Source: Agreia sp. PsM10 (lineage in GTDB: Bacteria; Actinomycetota; Actinomycetes; Actinomycetales; Microbacteriaceae). From it: DNA of 64,000 nucleotides. The stretch's first letter is position 1. Each line of letters begins with the position of its first letter. The notes under the pieces are model-generated. The model was not told where the DNA came from. It saw nothing but the letters and a program-made list of their open reading frames with translations, and did no database searches. The stretch spans positions 228,870-292,869 of the forward strand of contig NZ_JARUXC010000006.1 of assembly GCF_030433855.1 (NCBI RefSeq), written 5' to 3'. The translations under genes were made by a program, and so were the position numbers. Positions 56,864 through 64,000 of the stretch are shown piece by piece.

Positions 56864-56877
56864 AGCCTAGCTAGGCT
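56864..56877. promoter_or_regulatory. Palindromic divergent promoter AGCCTAGCTAGGCT
   Basis: This 14-bp perfect palindrome gives TAGGCT as a -10 box on both strands. On each strand the box ends exactly 6 bases before the start codon (GTG 56857 on minus, ATG 56884 on plus), so both transcripts would be leaderless and the two promoters overlap. Confidence 0.7.
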
Positions 56878-56883
56878 GGCGGG

Positions 56884-58836
56884 ATGACGACTTCCGGCAT
56901 CGACTCGACCGAACTCGACCCCACGATCCGCCCCCAGGACGACCTGTTCAGGCACGTCAACGGAAAATGGATCGCCCGCACCGTCATTCCCGACGACCGC
57001 GCCCGCGACGGCTCGTTCTACCAGCTGCACGAAGAGGCCGAGAAGGCCGTGCGCGACATCATCATCGAGGCGCAGGATGCCGCGCCGGGCAGCGAGGAGC
57101 GCAGGTTCGGCGATCTCTACGCCAGCTTCCTCGACGAGGAGCGCGTCGAAGAACTGGGCGCCACCCCGATCGAGCCGCAGCTCGCCGAAGCGGCCGCCGT
57201 GTCGAGCGTGCACGAGCTGCTCGAGACGGCCGCTCGTCTCGAGCGTCAGGGCGTGGGCGGCTTCTTCCGCCTGTTCGTCGACAACGATCCGGGCGACCCC
57301 GAGCGCTACCTCGTGTTCCTCGAGCAGGGCGGAATCTCACTGCCCGACGAGAGCTACTACCGCGACGAGAAGTTCGCCGAGATCCGAGCCGCCTACCTGG
57401 GGCACATCGAGCGGATGCTCGCGCTCGCGGGACTCTCCGACCCCGCGGCCCGCGCGCAGCGCGTCTTCGACCTCGAGACCGCGATCGCGGCCACGCACTG
57501 GGACAACGTGCGCACCCGCGACGCCCAGGCCACCTACAACCTCGTGTCGTGGAGCGACTTCACCGCATCGGCGCCGACCGTCGACCTCGACCTCTGGCGC
57601 AGCGCGCTGGGCGCTCCGGAGGGCGTGTTCGACGAGCTCGTCGTGCGCGAGCCCTCCTTCGTGTCGGGCGTCGCGTCGCTTCTGACCGAGGAGAGGCTCG
57701 ATCAGTGGCGCGACTGGCTGTCGTGGCAGGTCGTGCACGGTGCTGCGGCCTACCTGCCGGCCGTCTTCGTGAACGAGAACTTCGACTTCTACGGGCGCAC
57801 CCTCACCGGAACGCCGAGCATGCGGGCGCGCTGGAAGCGCGGTGTCTCCCTCGTCGAGGGCGCCATGGGCGAGGCCGTCGGCCGCATCTACGTCGACCGC
57901 CACTTCCCGCCGACCGCCAAGGCGGCCATGGATGTGCTGGTCGCCAATCTCATCGAGGCGTACCGGGCATCCATCACCGACCTCGAGTGGATGACGCCCG
58001 CCACGCGCGAGCGGGCCCTCGACAAGCTCGACAAGTTCACCCCCAAGATCGGGTTCCCCGTGAAATGGAGGGACTACTCCACTCTCGCGATCGACGCGAA
58101 GGACCTGGTCGGCAACATCCGCGCCACGAGCGAGTTCGAGTTCCAGCGCGAACTCGGCAAGATCGGCAAGCCGCTCGACCGCGACGAGTGGTTCATGACG
58201 CCGCAGACCATCAACGCCTACTACAACCCCGGCTTCAACGAGATCGTCTTTCCGGCGGCCATCCTGCAGTACCCCTTCTTCGACGAGAGTCGGGATGCCG
58301 CGGCCAACTACGGCGCGATCGGCGCGGTCATCGGCCACGAGATCGGGCACGGATTCGACGACCAGGGCTCGCGCTTCGACGGCGACGGCCGGCTCACCGA
58401 CTGGTGGACCGAGGCCGACCGCGAGGCGTTCGAGAAGCGCACCTCGTCGCTGATCGACCAGTACAACGCGCTCGCTCCCGCGCAGGTTCCCGACCAGCAC
58501 GTGAACGGCGCCCTCACCATCGGCGAGAACATCGGCGACCTCGGCGGCCTCAGCATCGCCTGGGACGCGTACCTTCTGTCGCTCGACGGTCAGGAGCCGC
58601 CCGTGATCGATGGCCTCACCGGCGTGCAGCGTTTCTTCCTGTCGTGGGCGCAGGCCTGGCAGCAGAAGTCGCGCGACGAGGAGGTCATCCGTCTGCTGTC
58701 GATCGACCCGCACTCGCCGAACGAGTTCCGCTGCAACCAGATCGTGCGCAACATCGACGAGTACTACGACGCCTTCGGTGTGACCGAGTCGGATGCCCTG
58801 TGGCTGGCTCCCGAGGAGCGCGTCACGATCTGGTGA
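56884..58836 (+). CDS. M13-family metallopeptidase (PepO/neprilysin-like)
   Basis: 650 residues, standard length, no signal peptide, so cytoplasmic. Zinc motif His485-Glu486-x2-His489 is in VIGHEIGHGFDDQG, and third ligand Glu548 is in GENIGDLGGLS. The substrate-binding NAYYNPGFNEIVFPAAIL is present. It degrades peptides of up to about 40 residues. Leaderless start from the shared palindromic promoter with the MATE gene. Confidence 0.93.
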   Translation: MTTSGIDSTELDPTIRPQDDLFRHVNGKWIARTVIPDDRARDGSFYQLHEEAEKAVRDIIIEAQDAAPGSEERRFGDLYASFLDEERVEELGATPIEPQLAEAAAVSSVHELLETAARLERQGVGGFFRLFVDNDPGDPERYLVFLEQGGISLPDESYYRDEKFAEIRAAYLGHIERMLALAGLSDPAARAQRVFDLETAIAATHWDNVRTRDAQATYNLVSWSDFTASAPTVDLDLWRSALGAPEGVFDELVVREPSFVSGVASLLTEERLDQWRDWLSWQVVHGAAAYLPAVFVNENFDFYGRTLTGTPSMRARWKRGVSLVEGAMGEAVGRIYVDRHFPPTAKAAMDVLVANLIEAYRASITDLEWMTPATRERALDKLDKFTPKIGFPVKWRDYSTLAIDAKDLVGNIRATSEFEFQRELGKIGKPLDRDEWFMTPQTINAYYNPGFNEIVFPAAILQYPFFDESRDAAANYGAIGAVIGHEIGHGFDDQGSRFDGDGRLTDWWTEADREAFEKRTSSLIDQYNALAPAQVPDQHVNGALTIGENIGDLGGLSIAWDAYLLSLDGQEPPVIDGLTGVQRFFLSWAQAWQQKSRDEEVIRLLSIDPHSPNEFRCNQIVRNIDEYYDAFGVTESDALWLAPEERVTIW

Positions 58837-58866
58837 GATGACGATGACGAAAGGCGAGTACTGCTG

Positions 58867-59469
58867 ATGGACGGATCGTTCTTCCCCGCTCCCTCTTCTG
58901 AGCCGGAGCCCGAACCGCCTGTGCAGGTCTCGCCGCCGTGGCTGCAGCATCCGTCGGACGAGTATCCGGCGCGTCTTCTCGTGCGCGAGTTCCTGGCGCA
59001 GACGGAGGGAACGGCGTTGAGCGTGTCGCATGTCGACGTCTACTCGACCGGTCTCCTGATCAAGATCGACTGGGAGCTGCGCCGCCTCGGCGAGAGCGCG
59101 ACCGGATGGCAGCTTGCCACCGGTATGGGCCACTTCGGCTTCGGTTCCGACCCCAGCGGATCCGAGCTGCGGTTCGGACTGGCCCTGGCTGATGGATCGG
59201 CAGTCACGACGGTAGACCGTTTCCGCAATCGCATGAGCTTCGATGAGGAGCCGAGCGGGTGGTCGCTGATGAACTACGGGGGCGGAGGCGGAGGCGGGGA
59301 TCGCGAATACTCCAGTTCGTCGCGCCTCTGGCTCTGGCCCCTGCCGCCCGCTGGGTCGATCGAGTTGGTCGCCGAATGGAAGGCTCGCGGCATTGGCGAG
59401 GTCCGGATGGTGCTCGACGGCTCAGCACTGCGAGATATGGTCGCGAACGTGCGCTCGCTCTGGCCGTGA
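58867..59469 (+). CDS. Hypothetical protein, actinobacterial type
   Basis: 200 residues, soluble. Pro/Glu-rich start (SSEPEPEPPVQ), then beta strands (TGLLIKIDWELRRLG, SELRFGLALADGS), a Gly-rich run of eight around residue 140 and SIELVAEWKARGIGEVRMVL. No family or catalytic motif recognised. It lies 30 bases after the peptidase stop on the same strand and may be cotranscribed with it. Its stop is the first base of a perfect inverted repeat. Confidence 0.7.
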   Translation: MDGSFFPAPSSEPEPEPPVQVSPPWLQHPSDEYPARLLVREFLAQTEGTALSVSHVDVYSTGLLIKIDWELRRLGESATGWQLATGMGHFGFGSDPSGSELRFGLALADGSAVTTVDRFRNRMSFDEEPSGWSLMNYGGGGGGGDREYSSSSRLWLWPLPPAGSIELVAEWKARGIGEVRMVLDGSALRDMVANVRSLWP

Positions 59470-59532
59470 TAGTCCCTGCTGCGGACAGTATGTACCGGTG
59501 CGCCGGTAACTACTGTCCGCAGCAGGGACTAT
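59469..59532. repeat. Perfect palindromic intergenic repeat (family R1, copy 3)
   Basis: Arms of 22 bp (59469-59490 starting ATAGTCCCTGCTGCGGACAG, and 59511-59532) are exact reverse complements around a 20-base loop with ACCGGTGCGCCGGT. It lies between convergent genes and may end transcription for both. It shares layout and GGACAGTA...ACCGGT blocks with copies at 19340 and 23580. Confidence 0.8.
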
Positions 59533-59546
59533 TGGTGTGACAGCTG

Positions 59547-60905
59547 CTAGCCGACCTTCAGCTCGCATGTGTTGTCGGTGAAGTAGTTGTCGACGAGCAG
59601 CGATCCGGAGTCCGCTCCCGAGGTGGGCACGAACACCGCGATGTTTCCGGTGACCGAGTCGCCCGGCGAGAGGTCGGGGGCGAAGAGCAGCTCGGGTTCG
59701 GGCAGCACGGCGTAGTCGGCGGGCGATGCGATGTCTTCGGCGACGCCCTTGAAGATGCCGCGGCTGGCACCCGCCGGGAACGACTCGGTTCCCAGCTGCT
59801 TGATCGTCAGTGAGATCAGCGCGTACTGGTAGCCGTCGGGCGGGGTCTCGTTGAGCGAGTTCTCGGCGAGCACCACGTCGGTGGCGTCGAGCTGGACGTC
59901 GTCGATCGTGACCTCGGCCTGGTTCTCGCCGTCGTAGGTGAGGATGCCCGCCTTGCCGACCGCGATCGCGGTTCCGTCTGCGCAGACGGTCGCGCCGGCC
60001 GACGGGGTGGCATCGCCGGGCACGATGGTCGGGTCGCCGGGTGCGGCCGTGGGCTCATCGGGCGAGTCGGATTCCGACGGGTCGTCGGAGGGGCTCGAGG
60101 TGTACGGGGTATCGGTGTAGTCGGGGCCGGAATCGGCCGTGAAGAAGGCGAGCGTGTAGATGACGATGAAGACGACGGTCAGGAGGAAGGCGACACCCGA
60201 GACGATCGTTCCCGTCAGCGACAGGGCCCGCGAGCCGAACTTGCGGAACAGGGCGATGAGGCCGAAGACCAGACCGGCGATCGCGCCGAAGACCGTCAGG
60301 TAGTTCAGGAACGGGATCCAGCACACGAACAGGGCCAACCCACCGAGAACGATGCTCAGAATGCCCATCCAGCCGCCCTTGCTGCGCGGCGGAATCTGGC
60401 CGGGCGCGTAGGGGGTGGTGTACGGGAGCCCGCCCGCGGGCGGCGCGCCGGCCGGCGTCGGGCCCGAGCCGTAGGGCGATCCGTACGACGGCGTCGGCGC
60501 AGACGAGCCGGTGGATGCCGGGGTCCCGTAGACGGGCGGCGCTCCGTAGGAGGGCGCGGGCGAGGAGGCGCCGCCGCTGGGCGGGCCGTAGCTCGGGGCG
60601 GCGGGAGCCGGCGGTGCTGTCGGCGGCGTCTGCACCGGGGGGAGAGAGGAGGATGCCGGCGGCAGCGGTGCCGTGGGCGGCGCGAACGAGGGCGCGGGCG
60701 GAGTCGGAGGGGTCGGCGGCGCGGGCGGAGTGGGCGGCGTGGATGGCGCGGCCGGAGTGCCTCCGGGGAACGGCGGCGCACTCGGCGACGACGGCGCGGC
60801 CGGCGTCGGCTCGCTGGGAGTCGGCTCGCTGGGCGTCGGCTCCGCGGGCGTCGCGGGGGTGTTCTCGGTGGACTCGGGGTCGGAGGGCTCGCGGGGATCG
60901 GACAT
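59547..60905 (-). CDS. Proline-rich membrane protein with C-terminal DUF4352-like domain
   Basis: 452 residues. The first ~175 are a repetitive Pro/Ala/Thr/Ser-rich tail (TPSEPTPSEPTP, PPTPPAPPTPPTPP, PSYGPPSGG). Then two or three membrane segments (about 178-260: ILSIVLGGLALFVCWIPF, LTGTIVSGVAFLLTVVF), an acidic linker, and a beta domain (about 305-452) like DUF4352 lipoproteins. The tail is probably cytoplasmic and the last domain outside. Role unknown; the architecture is common in actinobacteria (DUF4190 plus DUF4352). Long frames on other strands come from the biased composition. Confidence 0.75.
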   Translation of the reverse strand: MSDPREPSDPESTENTPATPAEPTPSEPTPSEPTPAAPSSPSAPPFPGGTPAAPSTPPTPPAPPTPPTPPAPSFAPPTAPLPPASSSLPPVQTPPTAPPAPAAPSYGPPSGGASSPAPSYGAPPVYGTPASTGSSAPTPSYGSPYGSGPTPAGAPPAGGLPYTTPYAPGQIPPRSKGGWMGILSIVLGGLALFVCWIPFLNYLTVFGAIAGLVFGLIALFRKFGSRALSLTGTIVSGVAFLLTVVFIVIYTLAFFTADSGPDYTDTPYTSSPSDDPSESDSPDEPTAAPGDPTIVPGDATPSAGATVCADGTAIAVGKAGILTYDGENQAEVTIDDVQLDATDVVLAENSLNETPPDGYQYALISLTIKQLGTESFPAGASRGIFKGVAEDIASPADYAVLPEPELLFAPDLSPGDSVTGNIAVFVPTSGADSGSLLVDNYFTDNTCELKVG

Positions 60906-61073
60906 GTGTCGATTCTGTCAGAGGACCCCCAGTCGAATCGAGGCTGGTGCATATCCCACGCATGTGTCACTCGATGGCCGATCACAGGTGGATGTGGCAC
61001 GATACCCGTTATCCCTCACGCGAGTTTCGGTCATGCGACCGTGCGGAGAGGGGGTCGGTAGAAGCGGGGCGAG

Positions 61074-61994
61074 ATGGCGGAGTCCACCAGGCGGCGCAAC
61101 AGGCGAGGCGACTCGCCCGATGCGCCCACGGCCCGACGCGCCCGATCGGGTGCCACCCCGGCCGGCGACGATTCGTTCCGCCGCGGGTTCGCCAGCCTCA
61201 CCCAGTTGGCCCTGTCCGGAGTTCAGATCACGGCCTGCGTCATCGACGTGAAGAGCGGCCGCCTGCTGTTCTCGGTCGACGACCACCTCTCCGTTCCCAC
61301 CGCGTCGATCGGCAAGGTGCTTCTGCTCATCGAGGTCGCCGCCCGGCTGAGCGCCGGCGACAAGACGGCCCACGGCATCCTGAATCGCACGGCCCAGGAC
61401 TCGGTGGCCGACTCGGGTCTCTGGCAGCACCTGCAGGTGCCCGCGCTTCCCGTCGGCGACGTCGCCGCGCTGGTGGGCGGGGCCAGCGACAACCTGGCCA
61501 CGAACGTGCTCATCAGGCGGGTCGGTCTCGACGCCGTGCGCGCCCGCGGCGAGGCGCTCGGTCTCACCCGCACATTCCTGCTCGACACCGTTCGCGACTA
61601 CCGCGGGCCGGATGACGCGCCCCAGCTCTCCGTCGGATCCGCGCGTGAGCTCGCCACGCTCTTCGCCGGCCTCTCGCGCGGCGAGATCGTCGACGTGGCG
61701 ACGAGCCAGCAGGTCATGGAGTGGCTCGCCCTGGGCTCGGACCTCTCGATGGTCGCGAGCGCCTTCGGGCTCGACCCGTTCGCTCATCGCACCAGCGACC
61801 ACGGGCTGATCCTCACGAACAAGACGGGAACCGACGTGGGCGTGCGCAGCGAGGCCGGCGTGCTGCGCGGTCCGAGCGCGACCGTGGCCTACGCCGTGAC
61901 GATGCGCTTCAACGACACCGATCTCACCGGCCGGCTCGCGGTGCTCGACGGCATGCGCACGCTCGGAACGGACATTTTGGAGTACGTCTTCTAG
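61074..61994 (+). CDS. Class-A beta-lactamase-like serine hydrolase without a signal peptide
   Basis: 306 residues. All three class A boxes are present: Ser78-x-x-Lys81 (TASIGK), Ser138-Asp-Asn140 (GGASDN) and Lys250-Thr-Gly252 (TNKTGTDVG). The N-terminus (about 1-40) is basic and polar (STRRRNRRGD) with no hydrophobic stretch, so export is not evident. Relatives act as beta-lactamases or as transferases/hydrolases of other substrates; a cytoplasmic one would not defend against beta-lactams. The start is ATG 61074 with weak GGGCGAG just upstream. The 168 bases before it hold a promoter region only. Confidence 0.82.
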   Translation: MAESTRRRNRRGDSPDAPTARRARSGATPAGDDSFRRGFASLTQLALSGVQITACVIDVKSGRLLFSVDDHLSVPTASIGKVLLLIEVAARLSAGDKTAHGILNRTAQDSVADSGLWQHLQVPALPVGDVAALVGGASDNLATNVLIRRVGLDAVRARGEALGLTRTFLLDTVRDYRGPDDAPQLSVGSARELATLFAGLSRGEIVDVATSQQVMEWLALGSDLSMVASAFGLDPFAHRTSDHGLILTNKTGTDVGVRSEAGVLRGPSATVAYAVTMRFNDTDLTGRLAVLDGMRTLGTDILEYVF

Positions 61995-63002
61995 TCAGTC
62001 GCGATCGATCGCAGCGGGCACGCGGGGCACTCGCACGACGAGCCCGTGATGCCGCACGGAGAGCGAGGCGGCCGTGACCGGTCCATGGGTGTCGCCGTCG
62101 AGCTGGATCTCCTGGGCCTCCGGAAACCGCACGCGCATGCGCGAGGCCTGGGCCCAGCGGATCGCGCGCGGGGTCGGGGTGAGACTGGCGACCAGGCGGC
62201 CGAACCGCGTGCGGTGCAGCATCCGGTTGAAGGCGAGGCGATAGCCGATGTTGGTCCAGCCCGAGCCGCGGCCCGGGCGGAAGATGACGGCATCGAGGCG
62301 CCCGTCGTCGATGACCGCCGAGGGAAGCAGCAGAAGGCCGCCCGTGAGCATGCCCGAGTTGCCGACGATCACGGTGTGCGCGCGGGTCGCCACCTCGGGC
62401 CGATCGTCGAGGCGATAGCTCAGGTCGAACTGCCTGTTGCCGAAGATGCTGCGTGCGATCGGGTCCGAGTAGGCGAGCCAGCCGATGCGCTTCTTCAGAC
62501 GCTCGTTTGTGTGACCGGCCATGTGGGCGTCGAGGCCGATGCCGGCCATCACGAGGAACGCGTGCTGGGACTCGCTCCCATCCGCTCGTTCGAGAACGGC
62601 GAGGCCCGCGTCGACCGGGCGGTCGCTGCCGAGAAACGCGGTGGCGATGGATGCCGTCAGGTCGTTCAGAGGCAGGCTCAGCTCGCGGGCGAACAGGTTG
62701 CCGGTTCCCGACGGCACCAGCCCGAGGGGGATGCCGCTGTCGACCAGGGCCTCCGCCGCAGCCCGGAGGGTTCCGTCGCCTCCGGCAACGACGATGAGGT
62801 CGGGAGCGGAGCGCACCGCCTCCTCGGCCGCCGACCTGCCGTCGTCGGAAGCGCTCGTCTCGAACCACTCCGAGGCCGACCAGCCGGAGCGGGCCTCCTC
62901 GGCGACGACGGCCGCGAGCAGTGTCTCGATCGAGACCTTCGCTGGATTGACGACGACGGCGGCCCTCCGGAGGGGCGGCGCCACAGCAGAATCTCCGGTC
63001 AC
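61995..63002 (-). CDS. Diacylglycerol/lipid kinase family protein
   Basis: 335 residues from GTG 63002; a TTG at 63011 would add three. Family motifs: AAVVVNPAKVS (about 14-24), VVAGGDGTLRAAAEAL (the GGDGT nucleotide loop), GLVPSGTGNLFARELSL and MAGIGLDAHM. It phosphorylates diacylglycerol, sphingoid-like or polyprenol lipids at the membrane. TATTCT 8 bases before the GTG could be the -10 box of a leaderless transcript. It follows the serine hydrolase stop directly (convergent, no gap). Confidence 0.85.
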   Translation of the reverse strand: MTGDSAVAPPLRRAAVVVNPAKVSIETLLAAVVAEEARSGWSASEWFETSASDDGRSAAEEAVRSAPDLIVVAGGDGTLRAAAEALVDSGIPLGLVPSGTGNLFARELSLPLNDLTASIATAFLGSDRPVDAGLAVLERADGSESQHAFLVMAGIGLDAHMAGHTNERLKKRIGWLAYSDPIARSIFGNRQFDLSYRLDDRPEVATRAHTVIVGNSGMLTGGLLLLPSAVIDDGRLDAVIFRPGRGSGWTNIGYRLAFNRMLHRTRFGRLVASLTPTPRAIRWAQASRMRVRFPEAQEIQLDGDTHGPVTAASLSVRHHGLVVRVPRVPAAIDRD

Positions 63003-63055
63003 GGCAGCCAAGAATAGTGCCCGACGGCCGTGCTCGACCGCGCCTCGCGTGGGTG

Positions 63056-63544
63056 TCAGTGTGTCGACGTGAGTCGGAGGGGCCAGGTGCCGTAACGGGC
63101 CTCCAGATCGGCGGAGATCATCGACAATGCCGTCTGGGCATACTCCATCGAGCGGATATCGAGCTCGGTGAGGGCCGCCGCCACCCCCGATGCCGTGCGG
63201 CCCGCGCCGGTCACGCGGATGACGGCATACCGTTCGGGCGCGACCTCGGTCTGCGACCAGACCTGCCTGAGCACCTGGTCGAGCAGCTCGGTGTCCGAGC
63301 CCGAGAAGTCATCCGACAGCTCGATGTTGATGCTCATATACGTTTGAAAACCGTCTTTGGCGGGGCCGATGCGAGCGTCGGAGACTCCCGGGATCGACTT
63401 CAAGGTCGCCTCGGCTTCGTCGGCGCTGCGCTCGACCGAGGATGTCGAATGGGAGGGCGTCGTCGTGATGCAGCCCACGAGGCCGAGCCCGAGAGCGCAG
63501 GCCAGCAGCGAGGTCGAGAGCGCGACGCGAACTCGGGATCCCAT
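63056..63544 (-). CDS. Small secreted lipoprotein
   Basis: 162 residues. Signal peptide ends at LVGC (Cys at about 25), then a Ser/Thr linker and a mixed alpha/beta domain (SADEAEATLKSIPGVSDARI). The pattern of GVSDA and AVIRVTGAG recalls small actinobacterial lipoproteins of unknown role. TAGGGT lies 6 bases before the ATG, the leaderless pattern. It is divergent from the ABM monooxygenase gene 39 bases away. Confidence 0.75.
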   Translation of the reverse strand: MGSRVRVALSTSLLACALGLGLVGCITTTPSHSTSSVERSADEAEATLKSIPGVSDARIGPAKDGFQTYMSINIELSDDFSGSDTELLDQVLRQVWSQTEVAPERYAVIRVTGAGRTASGVAAALTELDIRSMEYAQTALSMISADLEARYGTWPLRLTSTH

Positions 63545-63583
63545 GTTTCGACCCTACCGTCGGCCGTGTGCCACTCTCGATTC

Positions 63584-63871
63584 ATGAGTTCTGTGCGCCT
63601 GACCGGTCAGCTCGTCTGCGACAGCCTCGAACAGGCTCGCGTGGTCGAAGAGAATCTGCCCCTGCACACGCAGCTCACTCGAGCGGAGCCGGGCTGCGTC
63701 TCGTTCGAGGTGACGCGCACGCACGATGAGCTGGTGTGGCAGGTCGACGAGCTGTTTCAGGATGCGGAGTCGTTCGCAGCGCACCAGCGCCGCGTCGCCG
63801 ACAGCGAGTGGGGCCGCGTGACGGCGGGCATCGAGCGCCGCTACGAGATCGACCCTGCGCCGACCGAGTAG
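63584..63871 (+). CDS. Antibiotic biosynthesis monooxygenase (ABM) domain protein
   Basis: 95 residues, one ferredoxin-like ABM domain: LPLHTQLTRAEPGCVSFEVT, LVWQVDELFQDAESFAAHQ and RVADSEWGRV. Family members are small dimeric quinol monooxygenases or heme-related enzymes. The ATG at 63584 is chosen; the frame is open farther upstream but that part is antisense to the lipoprotein gene. Function beyond the family is unknown. Confidence 0.82.
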   Translation: MSSVRLTGQLVCDSLEQARVVEENLPLHTQLTRAEPGCVSFEVTRTHDELVWQVDELFQDAESFAAHQRRVADSEWGRVTAGIERRYEIDPAPTE

Positions 63872-63956
63872 CCGCGCTCACCTAAGCCTCACTGAGGTGC
63901 GGAAAGTGGCCGCGTCATCCGTCGGCAATGTCAAGTGGTGGTTGCAACGCTGGGGG

Positions 63957-64000
63957 TTAGGCCGCTTCGAGGAGTCGGGCGAGCCGGTAGGTGGGGGTTT
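63957..64000 (-). CDS. Probable end of a transposase gene at the window edge
   Basis: The last 14 codons read TYRLARLLEAA and a TAA. Next to it stands GTTGCAACCACCACTTGAC (minus strand), which looks like an IS terminal sequence. The preceding 85 bases (63872-63956) hold no gene. The family cannot be named from so little; IS30- or IS3-like elements are guesses. Confidence 0.3.
   Translation of the reverse strand, partial: TPTYRLARLLEAA

Noticed and set aside
60515..61615. 366-codon frame overlapping the proline-rich gene and serine hydrolase
   Set aside because: It spans two genes and the promoter between them in the wrong frame and is Arg/Ala-rich without any motif.
1..64000. CRISPR arrays, rRNA or tRNA genes, prophage structural genes
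   Set aside because: No regularly spaced repeats, no tRNA-like cloverleaf and no phage proteins were noticed on either strand; a dedicated scan such as tRNAscan-SE would be decisive.

Overview
The window is high-GC DNA that reads like a chromosome segment of an actinobacterium, most likely a member of the Microbacteriaceae. The grounds are the strong G/C third-position bias, NucS instead of MutS/MutL, many TANNNT boxes 6-7 bases before start codons (leaderless genes), an LAxTG sortase-type surface protein, and the dispersed GGTCTCGA / CCCTGAGC-TTGTCGAAGGG repeats known from that family. The genus cannot be fixed by eye. No rRNA, tRNA or CRISPR array was seen.

Layout. 1-12520 is a deoxyhexose glycan-use locus: the end of a lactonase-type amidohydrolase, a rhamnose/fucose mutarotase, and on the minus strand a GntR/FCD regulator, an L-fucose-dehydrogenase-like aldo/keto reductase, an enolase-family sugar-acid dehydratase and a complete sugar ABC importer. 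Two GH29 alpha-L-fucosidases and a GH38 alpha-mannosidase complete it. CCTATAGG operator-like sites stand before the importer and between the two fucosidases. The parts fit release of fucose (and mannose) from glycans, import, and the non-phosphorylating fucose route. 12521-24063 is mostly core: a SHOCT-type protein, a MocR/EamA pair, an EEP hydrolase, a HAD phosphatase, transporters, a YezG-RDD fusion and an SseB-like protein, with several palindromic repeats between genes.

The key feature is 24608-31054. A lower-GC island of about 6.4 kb sits inside nucS. The intact nucS (24064-24756) takes its first ~45 codons from the island, while a displaced and more canonical nucS 5' end, with its own promoter, survives as a 52-codon fragment at 31029-31187. 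A 19-bp identical sequence marks both junctions. The island carries an RloC/PrrC-like ABC-ATPase with a Cys-x2-Cys hook and an Arg/Glu/His nuclease-like tail, a SIR2/DUF4917-like protein, a small tail-anchored protein, a decayed gene, and a protein with a C-terminal Mrr-like PD-(D/E)XK nuclease domain. This is the best candidate for an undescribed (probably anti-phage) system.

31221-36552 is a minus-strand aromatic ring-cleavage operon (class III CoA-transferase, citryl-CoA lyase-like, LigB and LigA extradiol dioxygenase subunits, amidohydrolase, FMN reductase), perhaps controlled by the IclR regulator at 39167. 36604-39140 is AT-rich and probably acquired: an LAxTG-anchored DUF11 protein, a small hypothetical and an IS5-type transposase remnant. 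39999-42366 is an MFS exporter divergent from its likely LacI regulator. An AbiEi/DUF559-type gene at 42595 is flanked by ~80-bp direct repeats.

43672-53909 holds two GT-C glycosyltransferases, a lipoprotein, an amidase, a b-type cytochrome/molybdopterin oxidoreductase fusion and a small glycan operon (NDP-sugar epimerase, GT2, DUF2064). 54151-63871 holds a phosphoesterase/LysE pair, a MATE/M13-peptidase pair sharing a 14-bp palindromic promoter, a proline-rich membrane protein, a cytoplasmic class-A-beta-lactamase-like hydrolase, a diacylglycerol-kinase-family protein, a lipoprotein and an ABM monooxygenase. The right edge probably enters an IS element.
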